In this document: positions 1-9,692 of the stretch, piece by piece | How the letters are laid out: each line of letters starts with the position of its first letter | Numbering within the stretch: position 1 is the first letter of the stretch | Origin: Kitasatospora setae KM-6054 | GTDB lineage: Bacteria; Actinomycetota; Actinomycetes; Streptomycetales; Streptomycetaceae | Direction of reading: 5' to 3' | DNA length: 64,000 bases | Assembly (NCBI RefSeq): GCF_000269985.1 | Contig: NC_016109.1 | Span: 558,001 to 622,000, forward strand | Translations under genes and position numbers: made by a program | The notes under the pieces: model-generated | The model's input: the letters and a program-made list of their open reading frames with translations, nothing else | Told to the model about the DNA's origin: nothing | Databases searched by the model: none

Positions 1-3000
1 AGAACACCGTCAACACGATGGTCGACCAGCTGAGTTCGTTCGCCGGCGAGGTCACCCGCGTCGCCCGCGAGGTCGGCACCGAGGGCATCCTCGGCGGCCA
101 GGCGGACGTGAAGGGCGTCTCCGGGACGTGGCGCGACCTGACCGACTCGGTGAACTCGATGGCGGGCAACCTGACCGGCCAGGTCCGGGCGATCGCGCAG
201 GTCGCCACCGCGGTGGCCGAGGGCGACCTGTCGCAGAAGATCACCGTGGACGCCCGGGGCGAGATCCTGGAGCTGAAGGACACCATCAACACGATGGTCG
301 ACCAGCTGAGTTCGTTCGCCGGCGAGGTCACCCGCGTCGCCCGCGAGGTCGGTACCGAGGGCCGGCTCGGCGGCCAGGCGGACGTCCGCGACGTGTCCGG
401 CACCTGGCGTGACCTGACCGAGTCGGTGAACGTGATGGCCGACAACCTGACCGCGCAGGTCCGGGCGATCGCGCAGGTCACGACGGCGGTCGCCAAGGGC
501 GACCTGACGCAGAAGATCCGGGTGGACGCCCGGGGCGAGATCCTGGAGCTGAAGGAGACCATCAACACGATGGTCGACCAGCTCTCCGCGTTCGCCGACG
601 AGGTGACCCGGGTGGCCCGCGAGGTCGGCACGGCCGGCAACCTGGGCGGGCAGGCGACCGTCCGGGGCGTCTCCGGCACCTGGAAGGACCTGACCGACAA
701 CGTCAACGTGATGGCGTCCAACCTGACCGGCCAGGTCCGCTCGATCGCGCAGGTCGCCACCGCGGTGGCGCGCGGCGACCTCAGCCAGAAGATCACCGTC
801 GAGGCGGAGGGCGAGGTCGCCGCGCTGGCCGGGGTGATCAACACGATGGTGGACACCCTGTCGGCGTTCGCGGACGAGGTGACCCGGGTAGCCCGCGAGG
901 TCGGCACCGAGGGCATCCTCGGCGGCCAGGCCCGGGTGCCGAACGTCGCGGGCACCTGGAAGGACCTGACCGACAACGTCAACTTCATGGCGCACAACCT
1001 GACCTCGCAGGTCCGCAACATCGCGCAGGTCACCACCGCGGTCGCCAACGGCGACCTGACCCGGAAGATCGACGTCGACGCGCGCGGCGAGATCCTGGAG
1101 CTGAAGACCACCATCAACACGATGGTCGACCAGCTGAGCTCGTTCGCCGCCGAGGTGACCCGCGTCGCCCGCGAGGTCGGCAGTGAGGGCCGGCTCGGCG
1201 GCCAGGCCGAGGTGGAGGGCGTCTCCGGCACCTGGAAGCGCCTCACCGAGAACGTCAACGAGCTCGCCGGGAACCTCACCCGGCAGGTCCGCGCGATCGC
1301 CGAGGTGACCAGCGCGGTCGCCGCGGGCGACCTGACCCGCTCGATCACCGTCGACGCGTCCGGCGAGGTCGCCGACCTCAAGGACAACATCAACGCCATG
1401 GTCGGCTCGCTGCGCGAGACCACCCGCGCCAACGAGGAACAGGACTGGCTGAAGACCAACCTGGCCCGCTTCTCCGGCCTGCTGCAGGGCCGGCGCGACC
1501 TGGCCGTGGTCGCCGAGGCGGTGATGGACGAGCTCACCCCGCTGGTCGGCGCGCAGGTCGGCGCGTTCTACCTGGCCGAGGAGACCGACGGCGGGACGGT
1601 GCTGCGGCTGATCGGCTCGTACGCGTACCCGGACGGCGGGCGGCCCACCAGCTTCCGGCTGGGCGAGTCGTTCGTCGGGCAGGCCGCGCGCAGCCGGCGC
1701 ACCATCGCCGCGGACGCCCTCCCCGCGGGCTACCTGGCGGCCTCCTCCGGCCTGGGCCGGACCGAGGAGCTGTCGCTGCTGGTCGTCCCGATCGTGGTGG
1801 AGGACCAGGTGCTCGGCGTGATCGAGCTGGCCTCGATCCGGCCGTACCCGGCCGTGCACCGGGCCTTCCTGGACCAGCTGATGGAGACCGTCGGCGTCAA
1901 CCTGAACACGATCGTCGCCAACGCCCGCACCGACGAGCTGCTGGGCGAGTCGCAGCGGCTGACCTCCGAACTGCAGGCCCGCTCGCAGGAGTTGCAGGCC
2001 AGGCAGGAGGAGCTCCAGGCGTCCAACGCGGAACTGGAGGAGAAGGCCGCGCTGCTGGCCGCCCAGAACCGGGACATCGAGACCAAGAACCTGGAGATCG
2101 AGCAGGCCCGGCAGGAGCTGGAGGAGCGGGCGCACCAGCTCTCGCTGGCCTCGACCTACAAGTCGGAGTTCCTGGCGAACATGAGCCACGAGCTGCGCAC
2201 CCCGCTGAACAGCCTGCTGATCCTGGCCCAGCTGCTCGCCCAGAACCCGACCCGGAACCTGACGGCCAAGCAGGTCGAGTACGCGGGCATCATCCACTCG
2301 GCGGGCTCGGACCTGCTCCAGCTGATCAACGACATCCTGGACCTGTCGAAGGTCGAGGCCGGGAAGATGGACCTCAGCCCGGAGCCGGTGGCGCTGCGCA
2401 GCCTGCTGGACTACGCCGAGGCCACCTTCAAGCCGCTGACCGGGCAGAAGAACCTGGCCTTCACCGTCCGCACCTCGCCCGACGTGCCGGAGCGGCTGGT
2501 CACCGACGACTACCGGCTGCGCCAGGTGCTGCGGAACCTGCTCTCCAACGCGGTGAAGTTCACCGAGCAGGGCCGGGTCGAGCTGCGGATCGGCCTCGCC
2601 CCGCAGGACCGGATCCCCGAGGGGGTGCGGCGCGGCGGGCCGGTGCTGGCCTTCCAGGTCTCCGACACCGGCATCGGCATCGCGCCGCAGCACCTGGAGA
2701 GCGTCTTCGGCGCGTTCCAGCAGGCCGACGGCACCACCAGCCGCAAGTACGGCGGCACCGGGCTCGGCCTGTCCATCAGCCGGGAGATCGCCTACCTGCT
2801 GGGCGGGGCGATCACCGCCGAGAGCGTGCTGGGCGCCGGCAGCACCTTCACGCTGTTCCTGCCGGTCAGCCGTCCGGAGTTCCTCGCCCTGGAGACCGAG
2901 CCGCGGTCCGGCGCGCCGGAGCGGGGGCCGGACGCGGCCGGCGACGCCCCGGTCCAGGGCGCCGACGAGAGCGCGGCGCCGCCGCAGTCGCGCCGGCTGC

Positions 3001-3836
3001 TGGTCGTGGAGGAGCGGGCCGGCGGCCTGCTGTCGCTGGTCGCCGAGAACGCCACCGCCGAGCCGGCCGGCCTGTCCGGCAGCGGGGACGGCCGGCCCCG
3101 GATCGAGGTGGTCACCGCGGTCGGCGCGGCGGAGGCCGCGGCCGTGCTGGCCTCGGCCCCCTCGCACTGCGTGGTGCTGGCCCTGGACCTGCCGGACGGC
3201 GCGGCCCCCGCGCTGCTGCGCGACATGGACCGCGACCCCGCGCTGCAGGGCGTGCCGGTGCTGGTCCACAGCAACCGGGGGACGCCGGGCGGCGCGGACG
3301 CGCTCACCCGCCCCGACGGCCGGCCGCTGGAGGTGATCTCCAGCCTGGACGAGCTGCGCGAGCGGATCGCCCTGCACATGAGCGCCGACCGGCCCGGCGA
3401 CGTGCCGCTGGTGCGCCCGGCCCCGCCGGAGGCCCCCTGGGAGGCGGGGGACTCCCCGCTGAACGGCCGCCTGGTGCTGGTCGTCGACGACGACGACCGC
3501 AACCTGTACGCGATCACCGGCATCCTCGAACTGCACGGGATGCGGGTGCTCCAGGCCGAGAACGGGCGGGCCGCGCTGGAGACGCTGGCCGCCAACCCCG
3601 GCATCGACGTGATCCTGATGGACGTGATGATGCCCGAGATGGACGGCTACACCGCCACCGCGGCGATCCGCGCGATGCCGCAGCACGCGGCGCTGCCGAT
3701 CATCGCGGTGACCGCCAAGGCGATGCTCGGCGACCGGGAGAAGAGCCTGGGCTCCGGGGCCAGCGACTACGTCACCAAGCCGGTCGACGCGGGCGAGCTG
3801 ATCAGCCGGATCGAGGCCCAACTGCTCGCCCGCTAG
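1..3836 (+). CDS. Hybrid sensor histidine kinase with tandem HAMP domains (5' end outside window)
   Basis: The reading frame is open from the first base, so this is the C-terminal ~1,278 residues of a larger protein. Counting from the first in-window Met at 18, five HAMP-type units of 92 residues (276 bp) repeat with MVDQL/LGGQA/GTW signatures. A GAF domain follows (about 490-640), then a coiled coil rich in E and Q (640-710). The HisKA domain has the phospho-accepting His in the HELRTPLN motif near residue 724, followed by an HATPase domain with a G-box (GTGLGLS). After these come a degenerate receiver (about 990-1120, EE in place of the DD pocket) and an intact receiver with Asp near 1202 ([11 protein letters not shown]). 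Soluble HAMP-array kinases of this layout are known in streptomycetes, for example OsaA-like osmoadaptation kinases. The downstream PP2C gene suggests one output path. The signal sensed cannot be read from the sequence. Confidence 0.93.
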   Translation, partial: NTVNTMVDQLSSFAGEVTRVAREVGTEGILGGQADVKGVSGTWRDLTDSVNSMAGNLTGQVRAIAQVATAVAEGDLSQKITVDARGEILELKDTINTMVDQLSSFAGEVTRVAREVGTEGRLGGQADVRDVSGTWRDLTESVNVMADNLTAQVRAIAQVTTAVAKGDLTQKIRVDARGEILELKETINTMVDQLSAFADEVTRVAREVGTAGNLGGQATVRGVSGTWKDLTDNVNVMASNLTGQVRSIAQVATAVARGDLSQKITVEAEGEVAALAGVINTMVDTLSAFADEVTRVAREVGTEGILGGQARVPNVAGTWKDLTDNVNFMAHNLTSQVRNIAQVTTAVANGDLTRKIDVDARGEILELKTTINTMVDQLSSFAAEVTRVAREVGSEGRLGGQAEVEGVSGTWKRLTENVNELAGNLTRQVRAIAEVTSAVAAGDLTRSITVDASGEVADLKDNINAMVGSLRETTRANEEQDWLKTNLARFSGLLQGRRDLAVVAEAVMDELTPLVGAQVGAFYLAEETDGGTVLRLIGSYAYPDGGRPTSFRLGESFVGQAARSRRTIAADALPAGYLAASSGLGRTEELSLLVVPIVVEDQVLGVIELASIRPYPAVHRAFLDQLMETVGVNLNTIVANARTDELLGESQRLTSELQARSQELQARQEELQASNAELEEKAALLAAQNRDIETKNLEIEQARQELEERAHQLSLASTYKSEFLANMSHELRTPLNSLLILAQLLAQNPTRNLTAKQVEYAGIIHSAGSDLLQLINDILDLSKVEAGKMDLSPEPVALRSLLDYAEATFKPLTGQKNLAFTVRTSPDVPERLVTDDYRLRQVLRNLLSNAVKFTEQGRVELRIGLAPQDRIPEGVRRGGPVLAFQVSDTGIGIAPQHLESVFGAFQQADGTTSRKYGGTGLGLSISREIAYLLGGAITAESVLGAGSTFTLFLPVSRPEFLALETEPRSGAPERGPDAAGDAPVQGADESAAPPQSRRLLVVEERAGGLLSLVAENATAEPAGLSGSGDGRPRIEVVTAVGAAEAAAVLASAPSHCVVLALDLPDGAAPALLRDMDRDPALQGVPVLVHSNRGTPGGADALTRPDGRPLEVISSLDELRERIALHMSADRPGDVPLVRPAPPEAPWEAGDSPLNGRLVLVVDDDDRNLYAITGILELHGMRVLQAENGRAALETLAANPGIDVILMDVMMPEMDGYTATAAIRAMPQHAALPIIAVTAKAMLGDREKSLGSGASDYVTKPVDAGELISRIEAQLLAR

Positions 3837-3868
3837 CCCGCCGGGCCGTCCGATCACGCCCGAGCCCG

Positions 3869-3892
3869 TCCCATCCCATCCCATCCCATCCC
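3869..3892. repeat. Short CCCAT pentanucleotide run
   Basis: About four perfect tandem copies of a 5-bp unit lie in the 89-bp gap between the hybrid kinase and the phosphatase gene. It is a simple repeat and may vary in copy number between strains. Confidence 0.7.
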
Positions 3893-3925
3893 GACCGATC
3901 CCGACCGACCGCAGGAGTCCACGCC

Positions 3926-6394
3926 GTGCACCAGTCCCGGGAGCCCCGCCCCGACCAGGGCCCGCCGACCGCCCTCGACGCCACCGGGCTGATCGGGGCC
4001 CAGCGCCACGCCCCGACGGTGGCGGTGGCGGTGACGGGAGCGGAGACGGAGACGGCGCCGGAGGCCACCGCCGCGGGCGGCGCGATCGGCCGGCTGGCGG
4101 GCACGGTGGAGAAGCTGCGGCGGCAGCTCGAGGAGGCGCAGGCGCACGCCGCGGGCCGGTCGGTGGTGGAGATGGCCGTCGGCGTGCTGGTGGAACGGCT
4201 GCGCTGCGGGCCGACCGAGGCCGCCGGGCAGCTGCGGGCGCTGGCGGAGCAGGCCGGGACGACGCCGCTGGAGCTGGCCGCCGGGCTGGTCAACCAGTCC
4301 GCCGCCGACAAGATCTCCGAGGCGGCCCGGGAGTTCGTGGCCCGGGCCGCCGACCCGGCGTCCGCCGGGGTGGGGGTGCGGCTGCGCAGCACCGAGGCGG
4401 ACGCGCTGAGCGGCTCGGACACGGCGGCGGCGGCCCGGGCGATGCTGGAGCACGCGCTGCGCCCGCTCGGCGCGGTCGCGGTGGCGATCTGGGCGGCCCG
4501 GCCGGACCAGTCGCTGGCGCTGGCCGGCAGCGCGGGCTTCGCCGACGCGGAGGCCCGGCGGTGGCGGCACGTCCCGCCGGGGGTGGTGACCGCGGCCCGC
4601 CGGGCGCTGGACGAGCGCGGGCCGGTGGCGTACCGCACGCTGGCGGACGCGGCCGTCCCGACGATCGGCCGGCACGAGGCGGGCGGCGGGCGGGTCGCCG
4701 TGCCGGCCGGGGTCGGCGGACGGCTGACCGGCGTCCTGGAGGTGTGCTGGCGCGAGGAGCTGCCGCCGTGGTCGCAGTCCCTGGAGCGGCAGTTCGAGGT
4801 GCTGGCCGGGCTGTGCGCCGCGACCCTGGAGACCTGGCCGGACGGCTCCGGCGAGGACGGCCCGGCGAGCGGGCGGCTGGACGAGCTGACCCGGCTGGTC
4901 GACGGCCTGCTCGACCCGTGCATGGTGCTGGAGGCGGTGGACGACGGCGCGGTGCCGGTCTTCGTGATCCGGCACGCCAACCCGGCGTTCGTGGACTTCG
5001 CGGGCCGCCCGGCGGGCGCCGTCGTCGGCTCGCCGCTGCTGGAGGCGTACCCGCTGGCCGCGCGGCCCGGCAACCTGCTGGAGGCCGTGGAGGACGTGTA
5101 CGCCACCGGGGCGCCGTTCAAGGACCCCCGGATGCGGCTGGCGGCGCAGGTCGACGGGGTGCCGCTGACCGCGGACGCGTACGTGTCGGTGAGCCGGCAC
5201 GGCGACCACGTCACGGTGCTGTGGCGGCTGGAGGACAGCACCCCGAAGATCGCCCGGCTGCTGCACCACGCGCAGCGCCTGGGCCGGATCGGCGGCTTCG
5301 AGGAGGACCTGGACGCCCGCCAGGTGGTCTGGAACGACACCCTGTTCGAGCTGCACGGCCTGCCGGCGACCGCGCGGCCGATCCCGCTGGACCGGCTGGC
5401 CGAGCACGCCCACCCGGACGACCGCGACGCCGTCGGCCGGTTCCTGCGCACCCTGCTGCACCACCGCCGTCCGGCCTCCACGGCCTTCCGCCTGCAGCGC
5501 GCGGACGGGGTGACCCGGCACATCCGGGTGGTCGCCGAGCCGGTCCACGACGGCGGACCGGAGCGGCTGAGCGCGATCCGCGGCGCCTACCAGGACGTCT
5601 CCGCGCAGCACTGGACGGAGGTCGCCCTCGCCGCGACCCGCGACCAGCTGGCGCAGACCGAGCAGCAGGCCGCCGAGCGGCACCGGCTGGTCCTCCAGCT
5701 CCAGCACGCCATCATGCCGCCGAGCGACGGGCCCCGGCGGCTGAACAACCTGGAGGTGGCCGTCCGCTACCGCCCGGCGGAGAAGGAGCACCTGGTCGGC
5801 GGGGACTGGTACGACGCCCTGCCGCTGCCCTCCGGGCAGGTGCTGGTGTGCGTCGGCGACGTCGCCGGGCACGGCATCGAGGCCGCCACCGGGATGGTCG
5901 CGCTGCGCAACGCGCTGCGCGGCCTGGCCGCGACCGGGGCGGGCCCGGCGCAGTTGCTGTCCTGGCTGAACAGCGTGACGCACCACCTGACCGACAACGT
6001 CACCGCCACCGCGGTCTGCGGCCTGTACGACCCGGAGCGCCGCCGGCTGCGCTGGGCCCGGGCCGGCCACCTGCCGCCGGTACTGACCCGCGGCGGGACG
6101 GCCGCGTGCCTGCCGCAGGTGGACGGCATCCTGCTGGGGGTGGTCGACCGGGCCGACTACCAGGAGAGCGAGGTCGAACTGGAGCCCGGCGACCGGCTGG
6201 TGATGTACACCGACGGCCTGATCGAGCGCCGCGACCAGGGCCTCCAGGCCTCGCTCGCCAACCTGGTGGCCCTCTCCGAGGCCGCGCCCCGCGCGGGCGC
6301 CGCCGCGCTGGAGTCCCACCTCGACCACCTGCTGCGCTTCAGCGGCGCCGACACCGACGACGACACCTGCCTGGTCGGCATCGAGGTGCGCTGA
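3926..6394 (+). CDS. ANTAR-GAF-PAS-PP2C (SpoIIE-type) serine phosphatase
   Basis: 822 residues from a GTG start with a GCAGGAG ribosome site 10 bases upstream. Residues about 50-115 resemble an ANTAR-type helical domain (EMAVGVLVERL). A GAF-like domain follows (about 140-290), then two PAS-like domains (about 310-420 and 445-560). The C-terminus is a PP2C/SpoIIE phosphatase (about 600-822) with metal-binding acidic motifs GGDWYDALP, GDVAGHG, YTDGL and DDDTCL. Such proteins dephosphorylate STAS anti-anti-sigma factors and so control sigma factor release. It lies 89 bp after the hybrid kinase on the same strand, so the two may be co-expressed. An ANTAR domain would normally bind RNA hairpins; whether it still does here is unknown. 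Confidence 0.9.
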   Translation: MHQSREPRPDQGPPTALDATGLIGAQRHAPTVAVAVTGAETETAPEATAAGGAIGRLAGTVEKLRRQLEEAQAHAAGRSVVEMAVGVLVERLRCGPTEAAGQLRALAEQAGTTPLELAAGLVNQSAADKISEAAREFVARAADPASAGVGVRLRSTEADALSGSDTAAAARAMLEHALRPLGAVAVAIWAARPDQSLALAGSAGFADAEARRWRHVPPGVVTAARRALDERGPVAYRTLADAAVPTIGRHEAGGGRVAVPAGVGGRLTGVLEVCWREELPPWSQSLERQFEVLAGLCAATLETWPDGSGEDGPASGRLDELTRLVDGLLDPCMVLEAVDDGAVPVFVIRHANPAFVDFAGRPAGAVVGSPLLEAYPLAARPGNLLEAVEDVYATGAPFKDPRMRLAAQVDGVPLTADAYVSVSRHGDHVTVLWRLEDSTPKIARLLHHAQRLGRIGGFEEDLDARQVVWNDTLFELHGLPATARPIPLDRLAEHAHPDDRDAVGRFLRTLLHHRRPASTAFRLQRADGVTRHIRVVAEPVHDGGPERLSAIRGAYQDVSAQHWTEVALAATRDQLAQTEQQAAERHRLVLQLQHAIMPPSDGPRRLNNLEVAVRYRPAEKEHLVGGDWYDALPLPSGQVLVCVGDVAGHGIEAATGMVALRNALRGLAATGAGPAQLLSWLNSVTHHLTDNVTATAVCGLYDPERRRLRWARAGHLPPVLTRGGTAACLPQVDGILLGVVDRADYQESEVELEPGDRLVMYTDGLIERRDQGLQASLANLVALSEAAPRAGAAALESHLDHLLRFSGADTDDDTCLVGIEVR

Positions 6395-6622
6395 GCGACC
6401 CTCCCGGGCGCCCGTCACCACGTGCGGTCCCCTCCGCCCCCGAACGATGCACGAACGATGCGCGCCGACGGTCAACTGGCCACGGCGCAGCGTGATGTGA
6501 CGATCGCGCGGAGCCCCCGGCCCGACTCCACCGACCGGGCTCGGCACCCGTTCGGACGACGTACGGCCCCCGCTCCGGGCCCGCCGCCGCGCGGGGGCCG
6601 GTGTCGCTGGTAGCTGTGGGGG

Positions 6623-7996
6623 GTGCCCTCCACTTCCTCCCCCGCCGGTCGGACGCGCGCCCTGCGCGCGACGGCCCTCGGCTCGTTCACCACGGCCGCC
6701 GTCCTGTTCGTCGCCGCCCCGCCCGGGGCCGTCGCGACCACCGCCGTGCCCGGCGCGGGCGCCAGCGCCCGGCTGCTGACCCTGGAGAACCCGGACGTCC
6801 CGGCGATCGGGCTGACCGCCTTCGCCGGCCACTACGGCTACGCGGCCAGCCCCACCCGCGCGGCCGAGGACACCGGCGACTTCTCCGACCCCGACGGCGT
6901 CCTCGGCCGGGTCACGGTCGGCTCGATGACCGCCCACACCGCCACCGCCGCCGACCGCAGCTACGCGCAGGCCCAACTGACCGGACTGGAAGTCCACTTC
7001 CGCTCCACCACCCTGGTCGGCATCGAGGCCGGGGCGATCGGCTCGCTCGACTCCTACGCCCAGTGCATCCCCGCACCGGTCGGCCCGTGGGCGCTCGCCT
7101 ACACCCGCACCGACTCCGCGCAGATCACCGTCCTGGGCCGCCGCGTCCCCGTCGGCACCACCGAACTGGCCATCACCGGAAACGACCTGGGCACCCCGCA
7201 GATCGGACCCAGCACCCTCACCGTCACCGTCACCCCCCACCAGGACCCCCCGACCCAGGTCCGCCAGGCCACCGCCGAGGCGTGGATCGACATCACCGTG
7301 ACCGGCACCCTCGACGACCTCCAGGGGCAGCCGGTGTACCAGGGCCCCCTCACCACCCTGCGCGTCGGCGAGGTCCAGGTCGACTGCCGCGCCGCCACCC
7401 CGTCCCCCTCGCCCTCCCCCTCCCCCTCGCCGTCGCCCTCCCCCTCCCCCTCGCCGTCGCCCGCTTCCCACTCCTCCCCGCCACCGTCCCCCTCCCCCTC
7501 CCCCTCGCCGTCGCCCGCTTCCCACTCCTCCCCGCCACCGTCCCCCTCCCCCTCCCCCTCGCCGTCCCCGAGCACCTCCGCGTCCCCAAGCACCTCACCA
7601 CCACCCGCCCCCTCCTCCTCCCCGACCCTCCCGCCGTCCCCCGGCCCCTCGCCCGCGCTGCCCTCCGGTCCGCTGCCGACGACGGTCCTGGTGGTGTCCC
7701 CTCCGGAGCCGTCCACCTCCTCTCCGCCTGCTGGGGGCCCGGCGGGCCCGGCCTCGGCACCGGCCTCGGCTCCGGGCTCGCCGTCCCACCCCGGGCCGGC
7801 CGTCCTGGCGCCACCGGCGGATGACCGGGCGGGGGCGGCCCCTGCGACGCGGCCGACGGGGCGCGGGGCGGCCGGGTCGCGACTCGCCGACACCGGCGAC
7901 GCGTCGGCGATCCGCGTGGCGGCCGCGTTCGGCCTCCTCGCTACCGGGGCGCTCTGCCTGCTGCTCTCCCGGCGCGGCGCGTTCCGCGCGCCCTGA
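6623..7996 (+). CDS. Secreted LAxTG-type cell-wall-anchored protein with Ser-Pro stalk
   Basis: 457 residues from a GTG start preceded by a G-rich ribosome site. An N-terminal signal peptide (Arg-rich, then a hydrophobic stretch to about residue 40) is followed by a ~220-residue domain of unknown fold. A long SPSPSP stalk (about 255-330) comes next. The C-terminal sorting signal is LADTG, a hydrophobic segment (about 430-448) and a basic tail with RR. LAxTG is the motif recognised by actinobacterial class E sortases, so the protein is predicted to be covalently linked to peptidoglycan and exposed at the surface. No sortase gene is seen in the window. The function of the folded domain is not recognised. 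Confidence 0.85.
   Translation: MPSTSSPAGRTRALRATALGSFTTAAVLFVAAPPGAVATTAVPGAGASARLLTLENPDVPAIGLTAFAGHYGYAASPTRAAEDTGDFSDPDGVLGRVTVGSMTAHTATAADRSYAQAQLTGLEVHFRSTTLVGIEAGAIGSLDSYAQCIPAPVGPWALAYTRTDSAQITVLGRRVPVGTTELAITGNDLGTPQIGPSTLTVTVTPHQDPPTQVRQATAEAWIDITVTGTLDDLQGQPVYQGPLTTLRVGEVQVDCRAATPSPSPSPSPSPSPSPSPSPSPASHSSPPPSPSPSPSPSPASHSSPPPSPSPSPSPSPSTSASPSTSPPPAPSSSPTLPPSPGPSPALPSGPLPTTVLVVSPPEPSTSSPPAGGPAGPASAPASAPGSPSHPGPAVLAPPADDRAGAAPATRPTGRGAAGSRLADTGDASAIRVAAAFGLLATGALCLLLSRRGAFRAP
7451..7558 (+). repeat. Two tandem 54-bp copies encoding the Ser/Pro stalk
   Basis: Two near-identical 54-bp units (starting near 7451 and 7505) each encode 18 residues containing SPASHSSPPPSP. They lie within a longer CCCTCG/CCCTCC low-complexity tract of the cell-wall protein gene and are a likely site of length variation. 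Confidence 0.8.
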
Positions 7997-8055
7997 CCCG
8001 CCCCGCGCCCGGTGCGTGGCGGGTCGGCCCCGGCGGCGGTCAGACGGTCAGACGG

Positions 8056-8307
8056 TCAGGCGGTCGGGAAGCGCAGGGCGCCGCCGTGGCCGAAGTCGAA
8101 CCACAGTTCGCCGGGGTGGTGGGCGATCCGGAAGGCCAACCGGGTGCAGCGGGGGCAGCGGGCCACCGCCGCGGGGCCGTGGTCGTAGACGTGCAGGGTG
8201 GCGAGGGCCGCGTCGGCGCCGCATCCCGGGCAGAGCCGAAGGGCGGTGGTGGGGTCCGGGACGAACAGCTCGGACAGCGGGCCGGCGAGGGCGTTTCCGT
8301 CGCGCAT
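8056..8307 (-). CDS. Small zinc-ribbon-like protein (DUF6510-like)
   Basis: 83 residues with two CxxC-type pairs (LCPGCG and RCPRC) spaced like a zinc ribbon, and a C-terminal ELWFDFGHGG stretch. It is the last gene of a minus-strand redox group and starts 17 bp after the ferredoxin-reductase-like gene ends. The same three-gene order (molybdopterin oxidoreductase, FAD reductase, DUF6510) is common in actinomycetes. This suggests a role in maturing or regulating that redox pair; the exact function is unknown. Confidence 0.75.
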   Translation of the reverse strand: MRDGNALAGPLSELFVPDPTTALRLCPGCGADAALATLHVYDHGPAAVARCPRCTRLAFRIAHHPGELWFDFGHGGALRFPTA

Positions 8308-8324
8308 GGGGTCTCCCAGGGGTG

Positions 8325-9047
8325 TCAGCCGAAGCGTTCGGTGCGGACGCGGTCGGGGCGGTGGCCGAGGTGGACGAGCAGGTTCGCGGCCCGTTCGACG
8401 AAGGCGGTGGGCCCGCAGACGAAGGCGAGCGGGCCGTCCGCCGGGCGGAAGCCCGGCAGGTCGAGGTCGGCGGCGGTGATCCGGCCGACCGGCCGGGGGT
8501 GTCCGGGCGGTGCGGCGCGGGTGTAGAGGCAGGCGACGGTGACGGCGGGGTCCTCGGCCTCGGCGATGCCGTCCAGCAGCGGGCCGAACCAGCGCTGCCC
8601 CGGGTCGCGCAGCGAGTACGCCAGGTGGAACGGGGGGACGTCGCCGCCGAGGTCGAGCCGGGCGCGCAGCATGGCGGCGAGCGGGGCGACGCCGGAGCCG
8701 CCGGCCACCAGCAGGACGGGGTCGGGGCGCCCGGGCTTCCAGACGAACCAGCCGCCGAGCGGGCCCTTGACCTCGATGGCGGCTCCGGTCGGGAAGTCGT
8801 CGGCGAGGTAGGGCGACACCTCGCCGTGCGGGGCGGGCTGGACGGAGAGCTCGATCCGGTCTCCGTCGGCGGGTGCGGAGAGCGAGTAGCTGCGCACCGC
8901 CTGGTAGCCGTCGTCCGCGGTGAGCCGGACGTCGACGTGCTGGCCGGGCAGGTGGCCGGGCCAGCCGTCCACGGTCAGGTAGAGGGTGCGGGCGGTGGCG
9001 CTCTCGGGGGTCCGGGCCCGCAGTTCGGCCCGGCGCCAGTCGGTCAT
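8325..9047 (-). CDS. FAD/NAD(P)-binding ferredoxin-reductase-type oxidoreductase
   Basis: 240 residues. The N-terminal half is an FAD-binding beta barrel with the RSYSLSAP motif, and the C-terminal half is an NAD(P)-binding fold beginning GGSGVAPLAAM. No iron-sulfur ferredoxin domain is fused. It directly follows the molybdopterin oxidoreductase gene (15-bp gap), so it probably supplies or removes electrons from that enzyme. The start ATG lies at the end of the intergenic stretch with CGAGGACG as a plausible ribosome site. Confidence 0.88.
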   Translation of the reverse strand: MTDWRRAELRARTPESATARTLYLTVDGWPGHLPGQHVDVRLTADDGYQAVRSYSLSAPADGDRIELSVQPAPHGEVSPYLADDFPTGAAIEVKGPLGGWFVWKPGRPDPVLLVAGGSGVAPLAAMLRARLDLGGDVPPFHLAYSLRDPGQRWFGPLLDGIAEAEDPAVTVACLYTRAAPPGHPRPVGRITAADLDLPGFRPADGPLAFVCGPTAFVERAANLLVHLGHRPDRVRTERFG

Positions 9048-9062
9048 CGCGTCGTCCTCGCC

Positions 9063-9662
9063 TCAGTCGGTCCAGGTGCGCTGCTCGCGCCAGGGGTCGC
9101 CGTAGTCGTGGTAGCCGAGTTGTTCCCAGAAGCCGCGCCGGTCGGTGCGGCCGAGGGTGAGGCCGGTGATCCACTTCGCGGACTTCCAGAAGTACAGGTG
9201 CGGCACCAGCAGCCGGGCGGGGCCGCCGTGCTCGGCGGCCAGCGGCGCGCCGTCGTAGGTGTGCGCGATCCAGGCCCGCCCGCCCCGCAGGTCATCGAGC
9301 GGCAGGTTGGTGGTGTAGTCGCCGTAGCACTCGGCGAGGGCGTAGCGGGCGTCGGTGGTGACGTCCGCGAGCAGGGTGTCGAGGGAGACGCCGCGCCAGC
9401 GGGTGTCGAACTTGGACCAGCGGGTGACGCAGTGCAGGTCGGTGGTGACGTCCTGCTGGGGCAGCGCCTGGAACTGCTCCCAGTTCCAGCGGTGCTGTTC
9501 GCCGCTCTCGGTGGTGAGGGTGAACTCCCACCGGTCGAGCGGGATGTCGGGGGTCGGCCCGGCGGAGAGCACGGGAAAGTCCTCGGTGCGGAACTGGCCG
9601 GGCGGGAGGCGGTCGCCGCGGGTGCGGCGGTGGCCGTGGAATCCGGGGGTGAGCGTCGCCAT
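9063..9662 (-). CDS. Molybdopterin-dependent sulfite-oxidase-like oxidoreductase, copy 2
   Basis: 199 residues of the sulfite oxidase / YedY-like molybdopterin fold, without a Tat signal and without the dimerisation domain. The conserved core contains DLHCVTRWSKFDTRW, where the Cys is the expected molybdenum ligand, then PLDDLRGG and ARLLVPHLYFWKSAKW. It is paralogous to the gene immediately upstream (9693-10289), and 121 bp of the two genes are identical. The substrate is unknown; bacterial relatives reduce or oxidise small sulfur or methionine-sulfoxide compounds. Confidence 0.88.
   Translation of the reverse strand: MATLTPGFHGHRRTRGDRLPPGQFRTEDFPVLSAGPTPDIPLDRWEFTLTTESGEQHRWNWEQFQALPQQDVTTDLHCVTRWSKFDTRWRGVSLDTLLADVTTDARYALAECYGDYTTNLPLDDLRGGRAWIAHTYDGAPLAAEHGGPARLLVPHLYFWKSAKWITGLTLGRTDRRGFWEQLGYHDYGDPWREQRTWTD
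9362..9482 (-). repeat. 121-bp block identical to 9992-10112 (paralogue core)
   Basis: The cofactor-binding core of copy 2 is base-for-base identical to 9992-10112 in copy 1, including third codon positions. Flanking sequence in both genes is clearly diverged. This pattern fits recent gene conversion or strong recombination between the tandem genes. Confidence 0.9.
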
Positions 9663-9692
9663 CGTCGGGCTCCTCGTGCGTTCGGGGGGCGG

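Noticed and set aside
6422..6613. Short open frame between PP2C and the LAxTG protein genes
   Set aside because: No ribosome site, no codon bias and overlaps competing frames; treated as intergenic.
3854..7525. Very long minus-strand open frame opposite the ANTAR-PP2C gene
   Set aside because: Composition is low-complexity Gly/Arg/Ala/Val, it has no domain, and the plus strand carries complete PAS and PP2C motifs. It is a GC-bias shadow.
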